A DNA stretch of 64,000 nucleotides from Symbiodinium natans (taxonomy: Eukaryota > Sar > Dinophyceae > Suessiales > Symbiodiniaceae), in the NCBI GenBank assembly GCA_905221605.1, contig CAJNDS010002426.1, forward strand, positions 81,001 through 145,000. The letters are read 5' to 3'. The notes under the pieces were generated by a model. It did not search any database. It saw only the letters and a list, made by a program, of their open reading frames with translations, and was not told the DNA's origin. The position numbers were made by a program, and so were the translations under genes. Below are positions 1 to 9,922 of this stretch, piece by piece. The stretch's first letter is position 1. The number at the start of each line of letters is the position of its first letter.

Positions 1-3000
1 GTTGTTGTCGATGAAAGCCACAACAGGTGAGTTCGCAACCCTTTTGCCCCAAAGACGGAACGCAAGCAGCACCGCAACAAACTCAGCCTCCATTATGATC
101 GTGTCTTTGTTGATCTCACCCAGGAGCTTCCGGACGTCACTGTCAAGGGCGTGGGAGAAACCAGCAACCAACACACCCTTATCATCAAACAGGAGACCAC
201 CAACACCACAAGGCAGCACGGGATCATCCTTCGAATAGGATGCATCAGTGAAGACATACCAGGTTTGCTGTTTGTTGACTTGGACTAGCCTAGGGCGTCC
301 ACTGTCCAACATGTCGACCAGCGAGGTGAAAGTATCAATGCACTCCGTCGGCAGATCAGGAGGGGCACCCCCGTGGGCGTAATCAGAAAGCTGCTGCATG
401 CAAAACTTGCTTTGACGCCCAAACAGCTGTCCACTTGCAAACTGGAGCTTACCCCTTAGCTTGAGTGCTTGAGGCGCACTCATGCGTCGGTCTTTCTGGG
501 CCTGCTTCATAGTCTCTACGAGGAGCTGAACTCTCTTTTCCGTGTTGCAAATGGTCACACGACCCAAGTGGGCGCTCGACAGCACTATGTCAACCCCTAA
601 CGCACAAAAGGTTTCCGCAAACGGCACATCCTTTTTCCCACCTTGGGCCAGGTCCCAACCCAACAGGGCGAAGAGCAAGGTGATTGTTTGGTGCACATTA
701 GCCACCTGCGAGCCTCTAGCAACCGACACGAAGTCGTCAAAGTAGTGGGACCAGCAAAGGGCGAAGAAGAATGCGCCAAGGTGCCATACCGAGTTAACGG
801 TCCTCAGAAAAGTCGACACTGACTTGACTGCCCCGAAAGGGAGTGCGTGCAGCTGAAACACCACTACCCTCTTCAGATCAGGATCCCACAGCCCAATGTA
901 TGAAGCCCAGGCCCCTGCAGGGTCCAAAGCCAGCTGCCTGTAGGCACTAACCAGGTCATAGAACCTTCCCTTGAGACTACACCCTGGTTGCGCTCTCATC
1001 AGAGACAGGCACAAGCCTGCGATGACGTCGACGGTCTGGGGGCGCACGGTCTCCGACGTCTCCACGGAGCTGTTGACTCCCGACCCCGAGAAGTCGTCAA
1101 TCAATCTGATTTTCCCATCCTGCTCGATCCCGAACCGTCGTGACACTATGGCATCAGGTGGCAGCTGATCCACCTCAATGGGACCTGACAGCCAGCCCCT
1201 GTCACGCTCCTCGAGAGTTTTCGTCTGGACCTCGCGATCCAGAGCCTCCCCTTGAGACTTGATGGTGGACAAAAGAGCCGCCCTAGAGGTGGGCGCATCT
1301 CTTTTGAGTTGGTCAACGGTGACTGACGCCGGCTTGAACTTCGGGGCAAACACGCCTGTATCGGGCACCGGGCCTCCCAGGTTAGTACCCGAGATTACTT
1401 CATCGAAGATGGACACATCGTCGTAGGAAGCCTCAACCATCATCGCCTTCCACAAGAGGAGACGTTTGGGCTTTAGGATCGTAGCGACCTGTTTATGCAT
1501 AGAGGCCTTCAGCGCTTCTTCCTCGCTCCTGAGGTCCTGCGCAAGCTTAAGCCACTTAGCAAACTGGCGCGCTCTCAACCCGCACAGCTCCGACTCGGAC
1601 AACGAGGCATGGGTGCACACAGCATCTTTGAGGACTTGAGGCAGGGAGACCTCTAGGGTTCTGGGATGGCCGGCTTTAACCGCCTCGCGGACAAACTGTT
1701 CCGGGGAGAAAGGGATACCCCAAACAAGCTCGTTCCAGAGCTCCGCATCAGCACCACAAACTTTGTTTCCAGAACCAGCGCTCGAACTCCCCTGCTTAAC
1801 CGGGACTATTTGCAGCAGCTGGGCGTCGGCAGGCACCGAGCGCTCGGGGCAGACGGCCACGTGGGGCAGGGGCCAGGGGTCCTTAAGGCGGGCACGCAGG
1901 GACACCGGACAGGACACAGAAGGGGGGACCCGTACTCGCAAAATGCGAGCATGCTCAGGCACGCGGGGCCCCGTCACAGAGGCCTTTGGCTGACTCCCGA
2001 CCTGGCCACGGACAAGAGATAACTGGAGCCCGGCAGGTGAGGACGGCTTGGGCGGGCAAGCCTGGAAGAACGCATGGGCGAGGGCACGCGCCAGTGGCAG
2101 CGGATACGCAGCTTCCAACGATGTAGAGAAGCCGTGAGGCGCCTCTGGCGCCACCCCCCACGGCAGGTGACGTTGAGCGCAAGACTGCCCAGGGCAGGAC
2201 TTGCAGATGCAGTCAAACGCACCCCGGGTATACGCAATGGCCGTCCACTTCGGACGACGGCCGCCGTAGGCGCAACTCTGGAATGCAGTGAACTGAAGGA
2301 GGTGTGCGATGCGTGCAAACATGGAAGTGCGCCAGTAGAGACTTTGCCGAGGGTTCTCAACACCGATGACAAGGTTGCGGGAGGCAGCCTCAAGAACCAA
2401 ATCAGAAACACATTCGTAAAGCTGGTTGGCTAGGGTGACTCGGAGAAGGGATTGACCCTTTAGGTGCGGCATCCCGTTCGGAAGCTTCTCCGATCGGAGA
2501 GGGGGGGGCCCTGGAACCCCTTTGCTCCCTTGCCCGGCTGGCCATCCCACATGGTGGAGCGAACCAAATACCCACGCAGTTGGGCATTGCCAGCCAACGT
2601 CGGACCAACTCAACGCCTTCCATTGCACACAAGTCGACAAGATGAACATGACAGGCGGCGCCAGGGACGCGCTTATGATCAACGGCAATGGCGTCAAAAC
2701 CAAGTTGCTTAAGGCAGGCGGAAAGCCTGGACATGCCAGAAAAGACCTCAATAATGAACGCGGGTCGGGAAGACAGCTCAGGCTCTTGCGTAGGCTCCGG
2801 TGCGGGGTGCTGAGCGGAGGAACATCCGCCAGTGCTGGAAGGAAATCCGGTGGCAACGGAAAGCCAAGCTCGAGGAGGACTTGGGGGACCTCAAGCTTAA
2901 CTGAGGGCATATAAGGCAGTGCATATGCCACAAGGACCACGCGACGGCCTTGCCAGGGTTCAGTCATATGCCAGTGGTCCTTAGCAGGCAGCTCGAGACA

Positions 3001-3711
3001 ACCATCATCGAACTTGAGCACACGACCCTGAACGGGAGAGCCTTGAACAGGGCGGACATCGTGCCCGGGGCCCTCACACCACACACCGCCCCCTGAGAAA
3101 TCCGAAAGCTTAAACACAAGATTAGGAGACGGGCCGTTGTGGGAGTCACGATGAGGCTCAGTGGGAATGTCACAGAATATGGCAAGCGAAGTGAACACCG
3201 CAGACGGCCGGCGCTGCCGAACGAAGGCACAGAGGACCTGCGCTACTTTTGGGAAGCGGGCCACGTTGGCCCGAAGACCCAGCACACCCCCTCTCCGGTA
3301 CAGTCCAGTGAAGAATGAGCTGCCTGACGCTGCCTTATGAGGCGCCTCATGTGGAAGGAGCTCCCACAGGGAGAGCACAGAGTGAGGATCAATGAGCTTG
3401 CCCTGGAGAAGTTGCTCAGCAAGTTCCTCAGGGTCACTGACAGAAGCACACGAATTCAGGGAGGTTGGCTCAGGAACATGGGAAACCGGGGGCTCCGCCG
3501 CAACATGGTGCACAGCTTGACTGATTGCAGCGGGAGCCTCATGGGAGGTTGACGCAGGAGCATGGGAAACCGGGGGCTCAGCCGCAACATGGAGCACAGC
3601 TTGACTGACCACAGCGGGAGCCTCAGCTCCAGTTTCCTCATGTGGCGGAACCGCCGGCAACACGGGCTCATCCGACGTTGAAGCAGCAAGTCCCGCCTCT
3701 GGCACTGACCG
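1..3711 (-). CDS. pol of element 1: methyltransferase-like, RT, RNase H (partial)
   Basis: Open frame of 1,237 codons that directly follows the gag stop in the same frame and runs off the window. RT landmarks: a conserved RLIDDFSGSGVN stretch near 1068-1110, motif A (DLVSAYRQ) near 929-960 and motif C (YFDDF) at 730-744. RNase H residues: Asp in TDAS at 238-249, Glu in MEAEF near 90, and Asp in FIDNN at the window edge. The N-terminal ~250 residues are low complexity and contain a tandem duplication of about 28 residues (3.5-3.7 kb). Between about 2.8 and 2.25 kb lies a SAM-methyltransferase-like domain. Its first half (FIIEVFSGMSRL, then APPCGMASRARE) is in another frame and its second half (VENPRQS, then YGGRRPK) is back in the pol frame, so two compensating indels disturb it. 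The downstream switch coincides with a run of eight G at 2501-2508. RT identification is firm; methyltransferase is by motif. Confidence 0.85.
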
Positions 3712-3714
3712 TCA
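3709..3714 (-). promoter_or_regulatory. in-frame UGA-CGG between gag and pol (candidate readthrough site)
   Basis: The gag-like ORF ends in TGA (3714-3712), the next codon is CGG, and the same frame then stays open to base 1. UGA followed by C, in particular CGG, is an established leaky-stop context in several RNA viruses. Here it would yield a gag-pol fusion. That it works this way here is inferred. Confidence 0.55.
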
Positions 3715-4905
3715 CTCCTTGTGATCCCGGATGGGATGCGGTTGGAAACACTTGCAACACAGGTGCTTGCGGGGACATGTGGAGGCGGAACACTTGCACT
3801 TGTCCCCATGCAGGTTGTAGTCAAAACAGAGGGCCTCACCCGTAGGGGCGTTAGCAACGCCTCCTTTCTGGAGAATCTCCTTGGGGATACGGGCGGCGAA
3901 GGACGTTTTGCCTTTGCCTTTGCCACTGCCCTTGGGGCCACCTTTAAGCTTCTTTTCTCCCGGTTCGAGCTTTCGCTTGAGTTCACGGCGCTCTTTGTTT
4001 CCATTGCCCTGCTTCTGCGGAAGCGGCATCAAGGCCATGGAGACATGGTAGCTTTCAAGCGCTGAAGTCAACGCATCATCCATTGGGAAACTACCGTCTG
4101 TGGCTGCACGCGGTTGAATACCCAGTTCGATCATGCGGACAAACACCTGCCGATCGGCTTCCACCAATTGTGCAACAGAGCAGCGTGCAAAACCTGGCGG
4201 GGGTTCCCGATGAAGGTTGCTGAACAACCGGGAGATGTACTTCTCATAGGCAGTGTAGGTGACGCTCTGAGCAAACACATAGGCAATACCCCGGCGACGA
4301 AGGGCCTCCTGGACTTGCAACGCGCTATGAGTTGGCATACTCATGGCGTCATCCGTTTCCTTGATCACCAACTTGGAGCTTTCAAGTTCGAGCTGGCGGG
4401 ACGCGCCTTTGGAGTGGGTAACTTCATGCGTCCTCGATACACATCTATCAGGGCTGAGGTACTTCAACTGATTGGCAGACTCCTGCCTGACACAATCCTC
4501 TAAGACACATCGCCCAGGTTCCATGCCGCCTTCAATGAGCACGCCCGGAAGCCGACCCCGCAGGTGCTGCAGACGCCGGTCCCTTTCCGCCTCCGGCATT
4601 TTTCTGGAGGTACCTTCCGGGTCAGAAACTTGCAGGCGCAAGTCAGCCAAAACCAGCGTCTGCGCTTCAAAGACAAGGCGGCGCACACATGCCCTGCCCG
4701 CTGCATTGGCTCCAGGTGTGGTAGCTGCACAGAATGCATTGAAGGCTGACTCAGGGATGACCTGACCAGGCTGACCCACTGCATAAGCCAATTGACCCAG
4801 GCTGGTGAACCCACCGACACGAAGCTCCGCTAGCACATCATCAGGGCATTTGATCTCGCGGGCGCGCTGGACGAAGTGGGCCTCAGACTCAATCAAGGAA
4901 GACAA
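3712..4905 (-). CDS. gag-like protein of element 1 with C-terminal Cys/His zinc cluster
   Basis: About 397 residues, presumably the nucleic-acid-binding structural protein of the retroelement. The last 45 residues carry a CCCH pattern (C-x9-C-x6-C-x3-H, around CFDYNLHGDKC) and then a second Cys/His cluster (CCKCF...H...H). A Lys/Gly-rich basic stretch precedes them. No ATG lies near the 5' end: the first usable codon is TTG at 4905, a stop sits four codons before it, and the frame overlaps the end of the recombinase ORF by 13 nt. Relative to the recombinase frame it is -1, so frameshifting or reinitiation are the options; no classic slippery heptamer is visible. It ends in UGA directly ahead of pol in the same frame. 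The gag assignment rests on position and zinc cluster. Confidence 0.6.
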   Translation of the reverse strand: MSSLIESEAHFVQRAREIKCPDDVLAELRVGGFTSLGQLAYAVGQPGQVIPESAFNAFCAATTPGANAAGRACVRRLVFEAQTLVLADLRLQVSDPEGTSRKMPEAERDRRLQHLRGRLPGVLIEGGMEPGRCVLEDCVRQESANQLKYLSPDRCVSRTHEVTHSKGASRQLELESSKLVIKETDDAMSMPTHSALQVQEALRRRGIAYVFAQSVTYTAYEKYISRLFSNLHREPPPGFARCSVAQLVEADRQVFVRMIELGIQPRAATDGSFPMDDALTSALESYHVSMALMPLPQKQGNGNKERRELKRKLEPGEKKLKGGPKGSGKGKGKTSFAARIPKEILQKGGVANAPTGEALCFDYNLHGDKCKCSASTCPRKHLCCKCFQPHPIRDHKE

Positions 4906-6902
4906 GGTACCCGATCATCGACCCGCACGGGGTCGGGTGATGTCTGCGATTCACTCGAGCCCGATGACTCACTCGAGCTATTGGAGGAAGACGACTTCTC
5001 CTCATCGGAACTTTCAACCTTGATAGCAGGTGTTAACGAGGCACTAAGGTATGCCTGAGTCGGCAACAAGTCCTTGCCTTGTGTTGGCCCATCTGCAGAA
5101 GGTGGCTGCGGGGGGAACGCCCACATGTGTCCCCGAGGTGCATCAGGAGAGAACTCAAGCTGTCTGATGGCATCCATGACTGTTTCTAGCTCCCTCACGG
5201 GCCCCATGCTCAACTCCACGGAGTACACAGCCTCAGTTCCTTCCACCGCCGTGACATGTCTGCCCAAACATGAACGGACCTCCTTCTTGGCACCAGCCTT
5301 GCTGGCCCAAGAGATGCACGTTCTTTTCAAGCTGTGTGAAGAGACCGCCTTATCCTTAAGCACAAGCCTTAGGAAAGCTGAGACCTCCCCTGCCGTAATG
5401 GCTCTGCGAGCCAACACGCCATTGGCTAGGGGCGGGCGGAAGAGCGCAGCACCAACATGCCCATGTAACAGAAGACCAACCTCCTCAAAGGCACACTTGC
5501 ACGTCTCAAACCATTCATGATCCGCAATTCCACGCAACGGAATCAGGATTGGTAGCAGCTGCGCGACCCTTCTGGCTGCCCTTGCGGTCTTATGCTGCTT
5601 AACCCGGATTACCACATAGCCATCGCGGCCTTCACCGTCCACATCCACGTACGCCACCTTACGGAAGTCCGATTGTCTGGCACGTGCATACAAGCATAGG
5701 AGACAATATCCGGCAAAGGCTCGATCCCAATCCGATGTATCGTGTCCATGCAACAGGGAATGAAGGATACGAACTTGTGCCACAGTGAGCGGGGGTGCCT
5801 GTTGGAGGTCACCAAGGTTAGCCAACATACGCTCAGCCGCACCAACACACTTGCGGCTTATTTTGCACGGGATGTTTCTTACATCCATCACGAAGTAAGC
5901 AAAGCGCAGGGCGGACAAGAAGGATGAGGCTTTGGACGGTGGGGCCTGCGAACCATCCAAGAATTGCATGTACCTCCAAAACATGTCATCAGTGAAAGGA
6001 TCGAGATTTGCACCAACAATGGTATCAAACCATCTTAGGAACGTGAGGATGCTACCTGCTCTCTTGGAGGCTGTTCCTGCGGCCCTCGACCCAATGCATG
6101 CTTCCAGCGCCTGTGGATCGACTTCGCACTCAGGGTGCATCTTGCGATTCCTCCGCATAATCACGATCCACTTATCAACCGCAAGCCTCACTGCTTTGCT
6201 TTGCTGGGCATCAACATCAACGTCGGAAAGGACTTTGAAAACAGATGACGCAAGGTCCCCAGGCACGACCGACTCCTGTTGCTCATCGAACGAAGTGAAA
6301 GACTTGCACGGAAGCGACTGAGGGGTCCAGACTTCTGTTTCACGCATAGAAAGGGGTGGCATTTTAAGCTCTGAAGACACCGAGGACTCACCAAAGATTG
6401 CACTCACAGCAGGCAGCTCCCAAGGCAACACAACATCAGACAGGCCCCTGTCCGCTAACCGTACAAAGCTGTCGGCAAACACATCACCCACGGTACGCGC
6501 CATTTTTGCAGGAGGCTCGCTGACGGACGGTTTCTCAGACTCAGACACCTGTGAGTCTTCCCTAATGGCGTCATGGTCTGCAGACTGGCTCAACAACTCA
6601 TCGCGCGCACCTGTTCGGCATGAAGTATGCCCAGAGCTGAGCTCAGACACTTCAGGGTTGACATCGACCATTAAGTCTTCTGCCGCCGAAACAGGGGAGT
6701 TTTCGTCACCCCAATCTAGGCCATTAACTTCTGCATCCAACGGCCTTGGCAACCGCAACAACGGCCCAGAGGACTGTACAACAGCCCCAAATGTGGGCAA
6801 CTCAAAGGGAACGATAGGAAGGACTGGCGGCCCATCATCTTCACTGACATGTCCGACCGAAAGATCATCCCCCTCTATATCCGGCAAACTATCCTCAGAC
6901 AT
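4893..6902 (-). CDS. tyrosine recombinase of element 1
   Basis: 669 residues from an ATG at 6902. The N-terminal ~200 residues are acidic and Ser-rich. Residues ~220-350 resemble the helical SAM-like core-binding domain, and the catalytic domain follows: Arg I at about 409 (YARARQSD), a Lys in VKQHK near 435-438, the H-x-x-K/R box at about 523-527 (SSHSLKRT), His at about 549 (LGRHV) and the nucleophile Tyr at about 560 (EAVYS). All expected catalytic positions are present, so it may be active. In this retrotransposon class the enzyme integrates a circular DNA copy without a target-site duplication. It is placed upstream of gag and pol. Confidence 0.85.
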   Translation of the reverse strand: MSEDSLPDIEGDDLSVGHVSEDDGPPVLPIVPFELPTFGAVVQSSGPLLRLPRPLDAEVNGLDWGDENSPVSAAEDLMVDVNPEVSELSSGHTSCRTGARDELLSQSADHDAIREDSQVSESEKPSVSEPPAKMARTVGDVFADSFVRLADRGLSDVVLPWELPAVSAIFGESSVSSELKMPPLSMRETEVWTPQSLPCKSFTSFDEQQESVVPGDLASSVFKVLSDVDVDAQQSKAVRLAVDKWIVIMRRNRKMHPECEVDPQALEACIGSRAAGTASKRAGSILTFLRWFDTIVGANLDPFTDDMFWRYMQFLDGSQAPPSKASSFLSALRFAYFVMDVRNIPCKISRKCVGAAERMLANLGDLQQAPPLTVAQVRILHSLLHGHDTSDWDRAFAGYCLLCLYARARQSDFRKVAYVDVDGEGRDGYVVIRVKQHKTARAARRVAQLLPILIPLRGIADHEWFETCKCAFEEVGLLLHGHVGAALFRPPLANGVLARRAITAGEVSAFLRLVLKDKAVSSHSLKRTCISWASKAGAKKEVRSCLGRHVTAVEGTEAVYSVELSMGPVRELETVMDAIRQLEFSPDAPRGHMWAFPPQPPSADGPTQGKDLLPTQAYLSASLTPAIKVESSDEEKSSSSNSSSESSGSSESQTSPDPVRVDDRVPCLP

Positions 6903-6920
6903 TGCACCACGAAGAGGTCG

Positions 6921-7232
6921 TTAACCAGGCAAAGACAGGAGCTGGCGATAACACGACTGCACCCAATGGGTAGCAGCACCAAAGCTGGTCCAATCAGACA
7001 GCGAGAGGTACAGAAGAAAACGGGCCCCTTCACGCCGACTAACAAGGAGGCCACGGAAACTAGGCTCCACAATGTAGCTGAAAATATCAGGTGGTGCGTC
7101 CAAGCAGCGCTGAAGTGCAGGCACGTGAAAGTGCAAAGGTCGAATGCGCACGGGTACAAAAACAAAAGAGGGCACAGGCACCCGGAAATCGTCGGAAGAC
7201 GATGTGGAGGCACTTGATGCAGACAGGTCCAT
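6921..7232 (-). CDS. small upstream ORF of element 1
   Basis: 103 codons from ATG at 7232, ending 18 nt before the recombinase ATG on the same strand. It is Ser-rich at the start (SASSASTSSSDDF), then Val/Pro/Phe-rich; no family is recognised. Its tight placement ahead of the recombinase suggests it belongs to the element, but it could be a chance frame in the 5' leader. Confidence 0.3.
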   Translation of the reverse strand: MDLSASSASTSSSDDFRVPVPSFVFVPVRIRPLHFHVPALQRCLDAPPDIFSYIVEPSFRGLLVSRREGARFLLYLSLSDWTSFGAATHWVQSCYRQLLSLPG

Positions 7233-7543
7233 CCACTTCCCGATCGCGGGAAGCTTGCACGAAACTAAAGTCTTAGCACCTCTTTAAGAGCCACTAGACT
7301 AGAACGCGGCCTCCGGTCTCAAAATTTTTGGCACTGAGCTGAAGAGCCAGTGCTGCACACACATCTTCCTGCACATGCAATTGCAAATCGTCGTTGGCAT
7401 ACCAAGCAAGACAAGCATCAGAAACTTTTGGGCTTCAAACCAAGACCAAACGGCACCCCGTTTTTCTTAGAGACAATTTGGCAGCAAACGATAAAACACC
7501 ATTCGCTCGCGAACAGTAAGCTTTACTGGAACTTCACGAAATA

Positions 7544-8215
7544 GTGAAGTCGTATGAGATTTCGCTGGTGGAAGTGGAAGAATGGATCAATGACCTGAGG
7601 ATATGGTTCCAGCGAGCCAATATGGAAGAAGGGAGAGATCCAAAAAGGGGCAAAAAGAGGTCCCTAGAAAGGGAGTCCAGTAAGGACACTCCTGCCAAAA
7701 AGGAGGTGGTTGGAACCTCGGAGACGGATGTCACCGTTGAAGAAGAAGTGAAAAAGGCCAAAAAGAAGAGGAAAACTGCGGCCAGTGAGGATCCTTATAC
7801 TCTTCTGGTTCCAAAGCCGAAGAAGATGCCGGTGAACATTGAGAAGGGTGGATCATCATCCAACGCGGTGGTTTCTGGAGGGGAAAAGGCCTCTTCGCGA
7901 ATGCGCACAAAGACAAGCGTCTCAGGAAAGACGAAAAAGAAAGAGAAAAGTCAAAGTCCCAAGAAGGAAGAGGTGGTAGTGGTGAAAGGTCCTGAGGAAA
8001 AGGATCGTTCTGATGTGGATGCGCAAGCGTCTACCACTGTGGATGCAGAGCTGGGTCAATCTTGCCACGCAATTGAGGACGCGAAGAGAGAGGGGTTGGT
8101 ATCCTCAGTTCAAAGGTGTGTGCAGGATCCTGTTCTTACAGCGTCGGACCTGGAGCACGTTTTGCTGCAACTTCATCTAAGCATCGATGCCCACCGGAAG
8201 AAGAAGAAGGGATGA
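7544..8215 (+). CDS. Lys/Glu-rich protein of unknown function
   Basis: Open frame of 223 codons. It opens with GTG at 7544; the first in-frame ATG is 7622 (197 codons), so either translation starts there or this is a downstream exon. Composition is strongly charged with many KKKRK/KKKEK clusters, typical of nuclear or nucleic-acid-binding disordered proteins. The last ~50 residues look more ordered (helical, EHVLLQLHLSID) before KKKKG and the stop. A gag-like ORF1 of a LINE is possible. No homologue is recognised. Confidence 0.4.
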   Translation: MKSYEISLVEVEEWINDLRIWFQRANMEEGRDPKRGKKRSLERESSKDTPAKKEVVGTSETDVTVEEEVKKAKKKRKTAASEDPYTLLVPKPKKMPVNIEKGGSSSNAVVSGGEKASSRMRTKTSVSGKTKKKEKSQSPKKEEVVVVKGPEEKDRSDVDAQASTTVDAELGQSCHAIEDAKREGLVSSVQRCVQDPVLTASDLEHVLLQLHLSIDAHRKKKKG

Positions 8216-8653
8216 CTGGATGGTATTGATGAGGGAATGGTTTTTTCTCTTTCTGAAGACAAGTGCGCTGGAACAGCCAATGTGCTGAAGGTATGGTGGT
8301 TACTATTAAGGGTATGGAAATCCCTGATAGTAGGAAGTGTGTAGCCTTTTGCGTAGCGAAGACCACGGTTCGTGGTGAAGAAGGCTGAAGAGTCTTCAAA
8401 GACAAGAGAATCATGGTGGTAAAAAGATTCTCCATGGTAAAAGGTGTTTAGCCAATGTGCTATAAATTCGTCCTGGATGACGTTAAACCATAACATGCAT
8501 TTCAAGCAGTTGGCTGCTGCCTTAATGGCAGCTTTTGGCCAAAAGTCTGCACCTCCAGTTTGTGTCCTAGGAAATCCTAGGACAGGGGGAGTGCGGAGCT
8601 GCAGTTTGTATTCAGGAAATGAGTTGGTGTTGAAGGAAGAAGGGTCAACGTAC
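8216..8653. other. intergenic, no gene seen
   Basis: A minus-strand frame (8173-8703, 176 codons) is open across it but overlaps the end of the Lys-rich ORF and shows no recognisable domain. I regard it as chance. Confidence 0.3.
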
Positions 8654-8673
8654 CCGTTACTATTTGGCTCAAG
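8654..8673 (+). other. relict dinoflagellate spliced leader
   Basis: The 20 bases begin CCGT and end TTTGGCTCAAG, and lie immediately before an ATG (8674). The 22-nt dinoflagellate leader is DCCGTAGCCATTTTGGCTCAAG. The last 11 bases and CCGT match, with changes and one missing base between. Relict leaders in genomic DNA are known in dinoflagellates as traces of trans-spliced mRNA that was reverse transcribed and reinserted. The frame that follows (8674-8895, 73 codons, hydrophobic) runs into a TTTAGGG tract and has no recognisable product. Confidence 0.5.
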
Positions 8674-8884
8674 ATGGGCTTGAACAAGAAGCCACAAGTT
8701 CAAAAAGTAGTGCCTGGGCTCTTAGGGTTTGTTAAGGGTGTGGATTCCTTTCCCCCTTCTTTCCCCCCTGGGTTGCTCTTATCCGTGTTTTGGGTTGTCT
8801 CTTGGTTCGATCTGGGGAATATAAGTTCTGGGCAATCAGTGGGGTTGATTTCTTTCCTTCTTTGGTTGTCCCCCCGTATAGGGT

Positions 8885-8911
8885 TTGGGGTTTAGGGTTT
8901 AGGGTTTAGGG
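8885..8911 (+). repeat. TTTAGGG tract (about 4 units)
   Basis: Short interstitial telomere-like tract directly after the spliced-leader relic ORF. Confidence 0.9.
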
Positions 8912-8984
8912 AAGCCCACTTGGGATTTCCGTGGCCGGCGAGTGCTATGTTCACTGCGATGCCGATGCGCAGACTGGCTCTTCA

Positions 8985-9016
8985 CGCATCGGCGCATTGG
9001 CGCATTGGCGCATTGG
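8985..9016 (+). repeat. 8-bp tandem repeat CGCATTGG x4
   Basis: First unit CGCATCGG, then three exact CGCATTGG units. Confidence 0.9.
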
Positions 9017-9667
9017 CGCCATTCTCTGTCCTAAAGTTGCAGAGAGCGCTGCTGCAAGCACAAAAGAGTTCAAAGCAAAACCTCTTCGGCGCGAGCGGGA
9101 AAATCAGCAGTGGCGATGTTGGGGATAGGATCTTTTCAAGGGTGTCTTCCTCGGCTGGCACTTCCCCCACTCAACATTCTGGTCTATCGACTTAACACAT
9201 CGACATACATCTGTTGAATCCTTGGCAGGAACATGGTCCGCAACTTGACAGTACCACGAAATGGATTATCCGAGGCTTGGAAGAAGCACTCTGCGTGCGA
9301 CTAGCAAGCGGAACGGTTTAACAAACCGCATTGACTGATTGCTTGTGCTCCAGTGATCGGCAAGGGGGATCTACCGATCGCCGCATGTCTTCGACCGAGC
9401 CGTTCAAAGCACCACACTGTTGTCCACTCCCTGTCTCACAAAACACTAGCGGCTCAGGACTGCTCATCTCCGCAAGATCATGGTCACACACACACAAGCA
9501 CACAAGGGGAAGAAATGCCCGCTGTCGCCGTCATGGTCGTAATGGTGATGGTGGTGGTGGTGGGTGGGTCGAAGCAGCGTCTCCCGACTCCGACCACTCG
9601 TGCGGAAAGGGTTCTATACCCAATACTGACAGCATGCAGGATCGAAACGAATGCAAGGTCTCACAGT

Positions 9668-9922
9668 TCATGGCTTGGAGATTATTGACGTCACGACGAC
9701 GGCAAAAACTGAAGTGACGATGCCAGTGCAACAAATCGATTGATTCTCATCGAGAAAGAGTCCAATCCCGACGATGCAACTTGGCAACTGCAGCAACAAA
9801 AGATTTTTGCCGAATGCAGCACAAGTTGTCACAGTAGCTTCTAAGGCTTCCTTGGAGTCGGGACCGCATCCCTGCAGGGCTACTGTGGCGCCAAGGATCA
9901 GTACCGCCAAAGCGAGCTTCAT
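9668..9922 (-). CDS. first exon of a secreted or membrane protein
   Basis: From ATG at 9922 the minus strand reads a clean signal peptide: MKLALAVLILGA, then a hydrophobic stretch to about residue 18 followed by QGCGPDSKE. A short Glu/Thr-rich mature start follows. The frame is open to 9668, but an exon end around residue 45 is likely because the sequence then loses protein character. Downstream exons may lie at 9.3-9.6 kb. Function unknown; only the signal peptide is convincing. Confidence 0.45.
   Translation of the reverse strand: MKLALAVLILGATVALQGCGPDSKEALEATVTTCAAFGKNLLLLQLPSCIVGIGLFLDENQSICCTGIVTSVFAVVVTSIISKP

Larger units (their letters stand above)
1..7232 (-). mobile_element. YR retrotransposon, element 1 (3' end outside window)
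   Basis: Minus-strand retroelement whose reading direction runs from about 7.2 kb to base 1, where the window cuts it inside RNase H. In transcription order it holds a small ORF, a tyrosine recombinase ORF, a gag-like ORF with Cys/His clusters, and a long pol frame with a methyltransferase-like domain, reverse transcriptase and RNase H. A tyrosine recombinase together with RT and RNase H is diagnostic of the DIRS/Ngaro/VIPER class, which integrates without an integrase. Recombinase upstream of RT recalls VIPER/TATE of trypanosomatids rather than DIRS1, where it is last. Its terminal repeats could not be located. The 5' boundary is a guess placed at the start of the small ORF. Confidence 0.85.

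Noticed and set aside
8173-8703. 176-codon minus-strand ORF
   Set aside because: It overlaps the Lys-rich ORF end and spliced-leader relic, with no domain or codon pattern supporting it.
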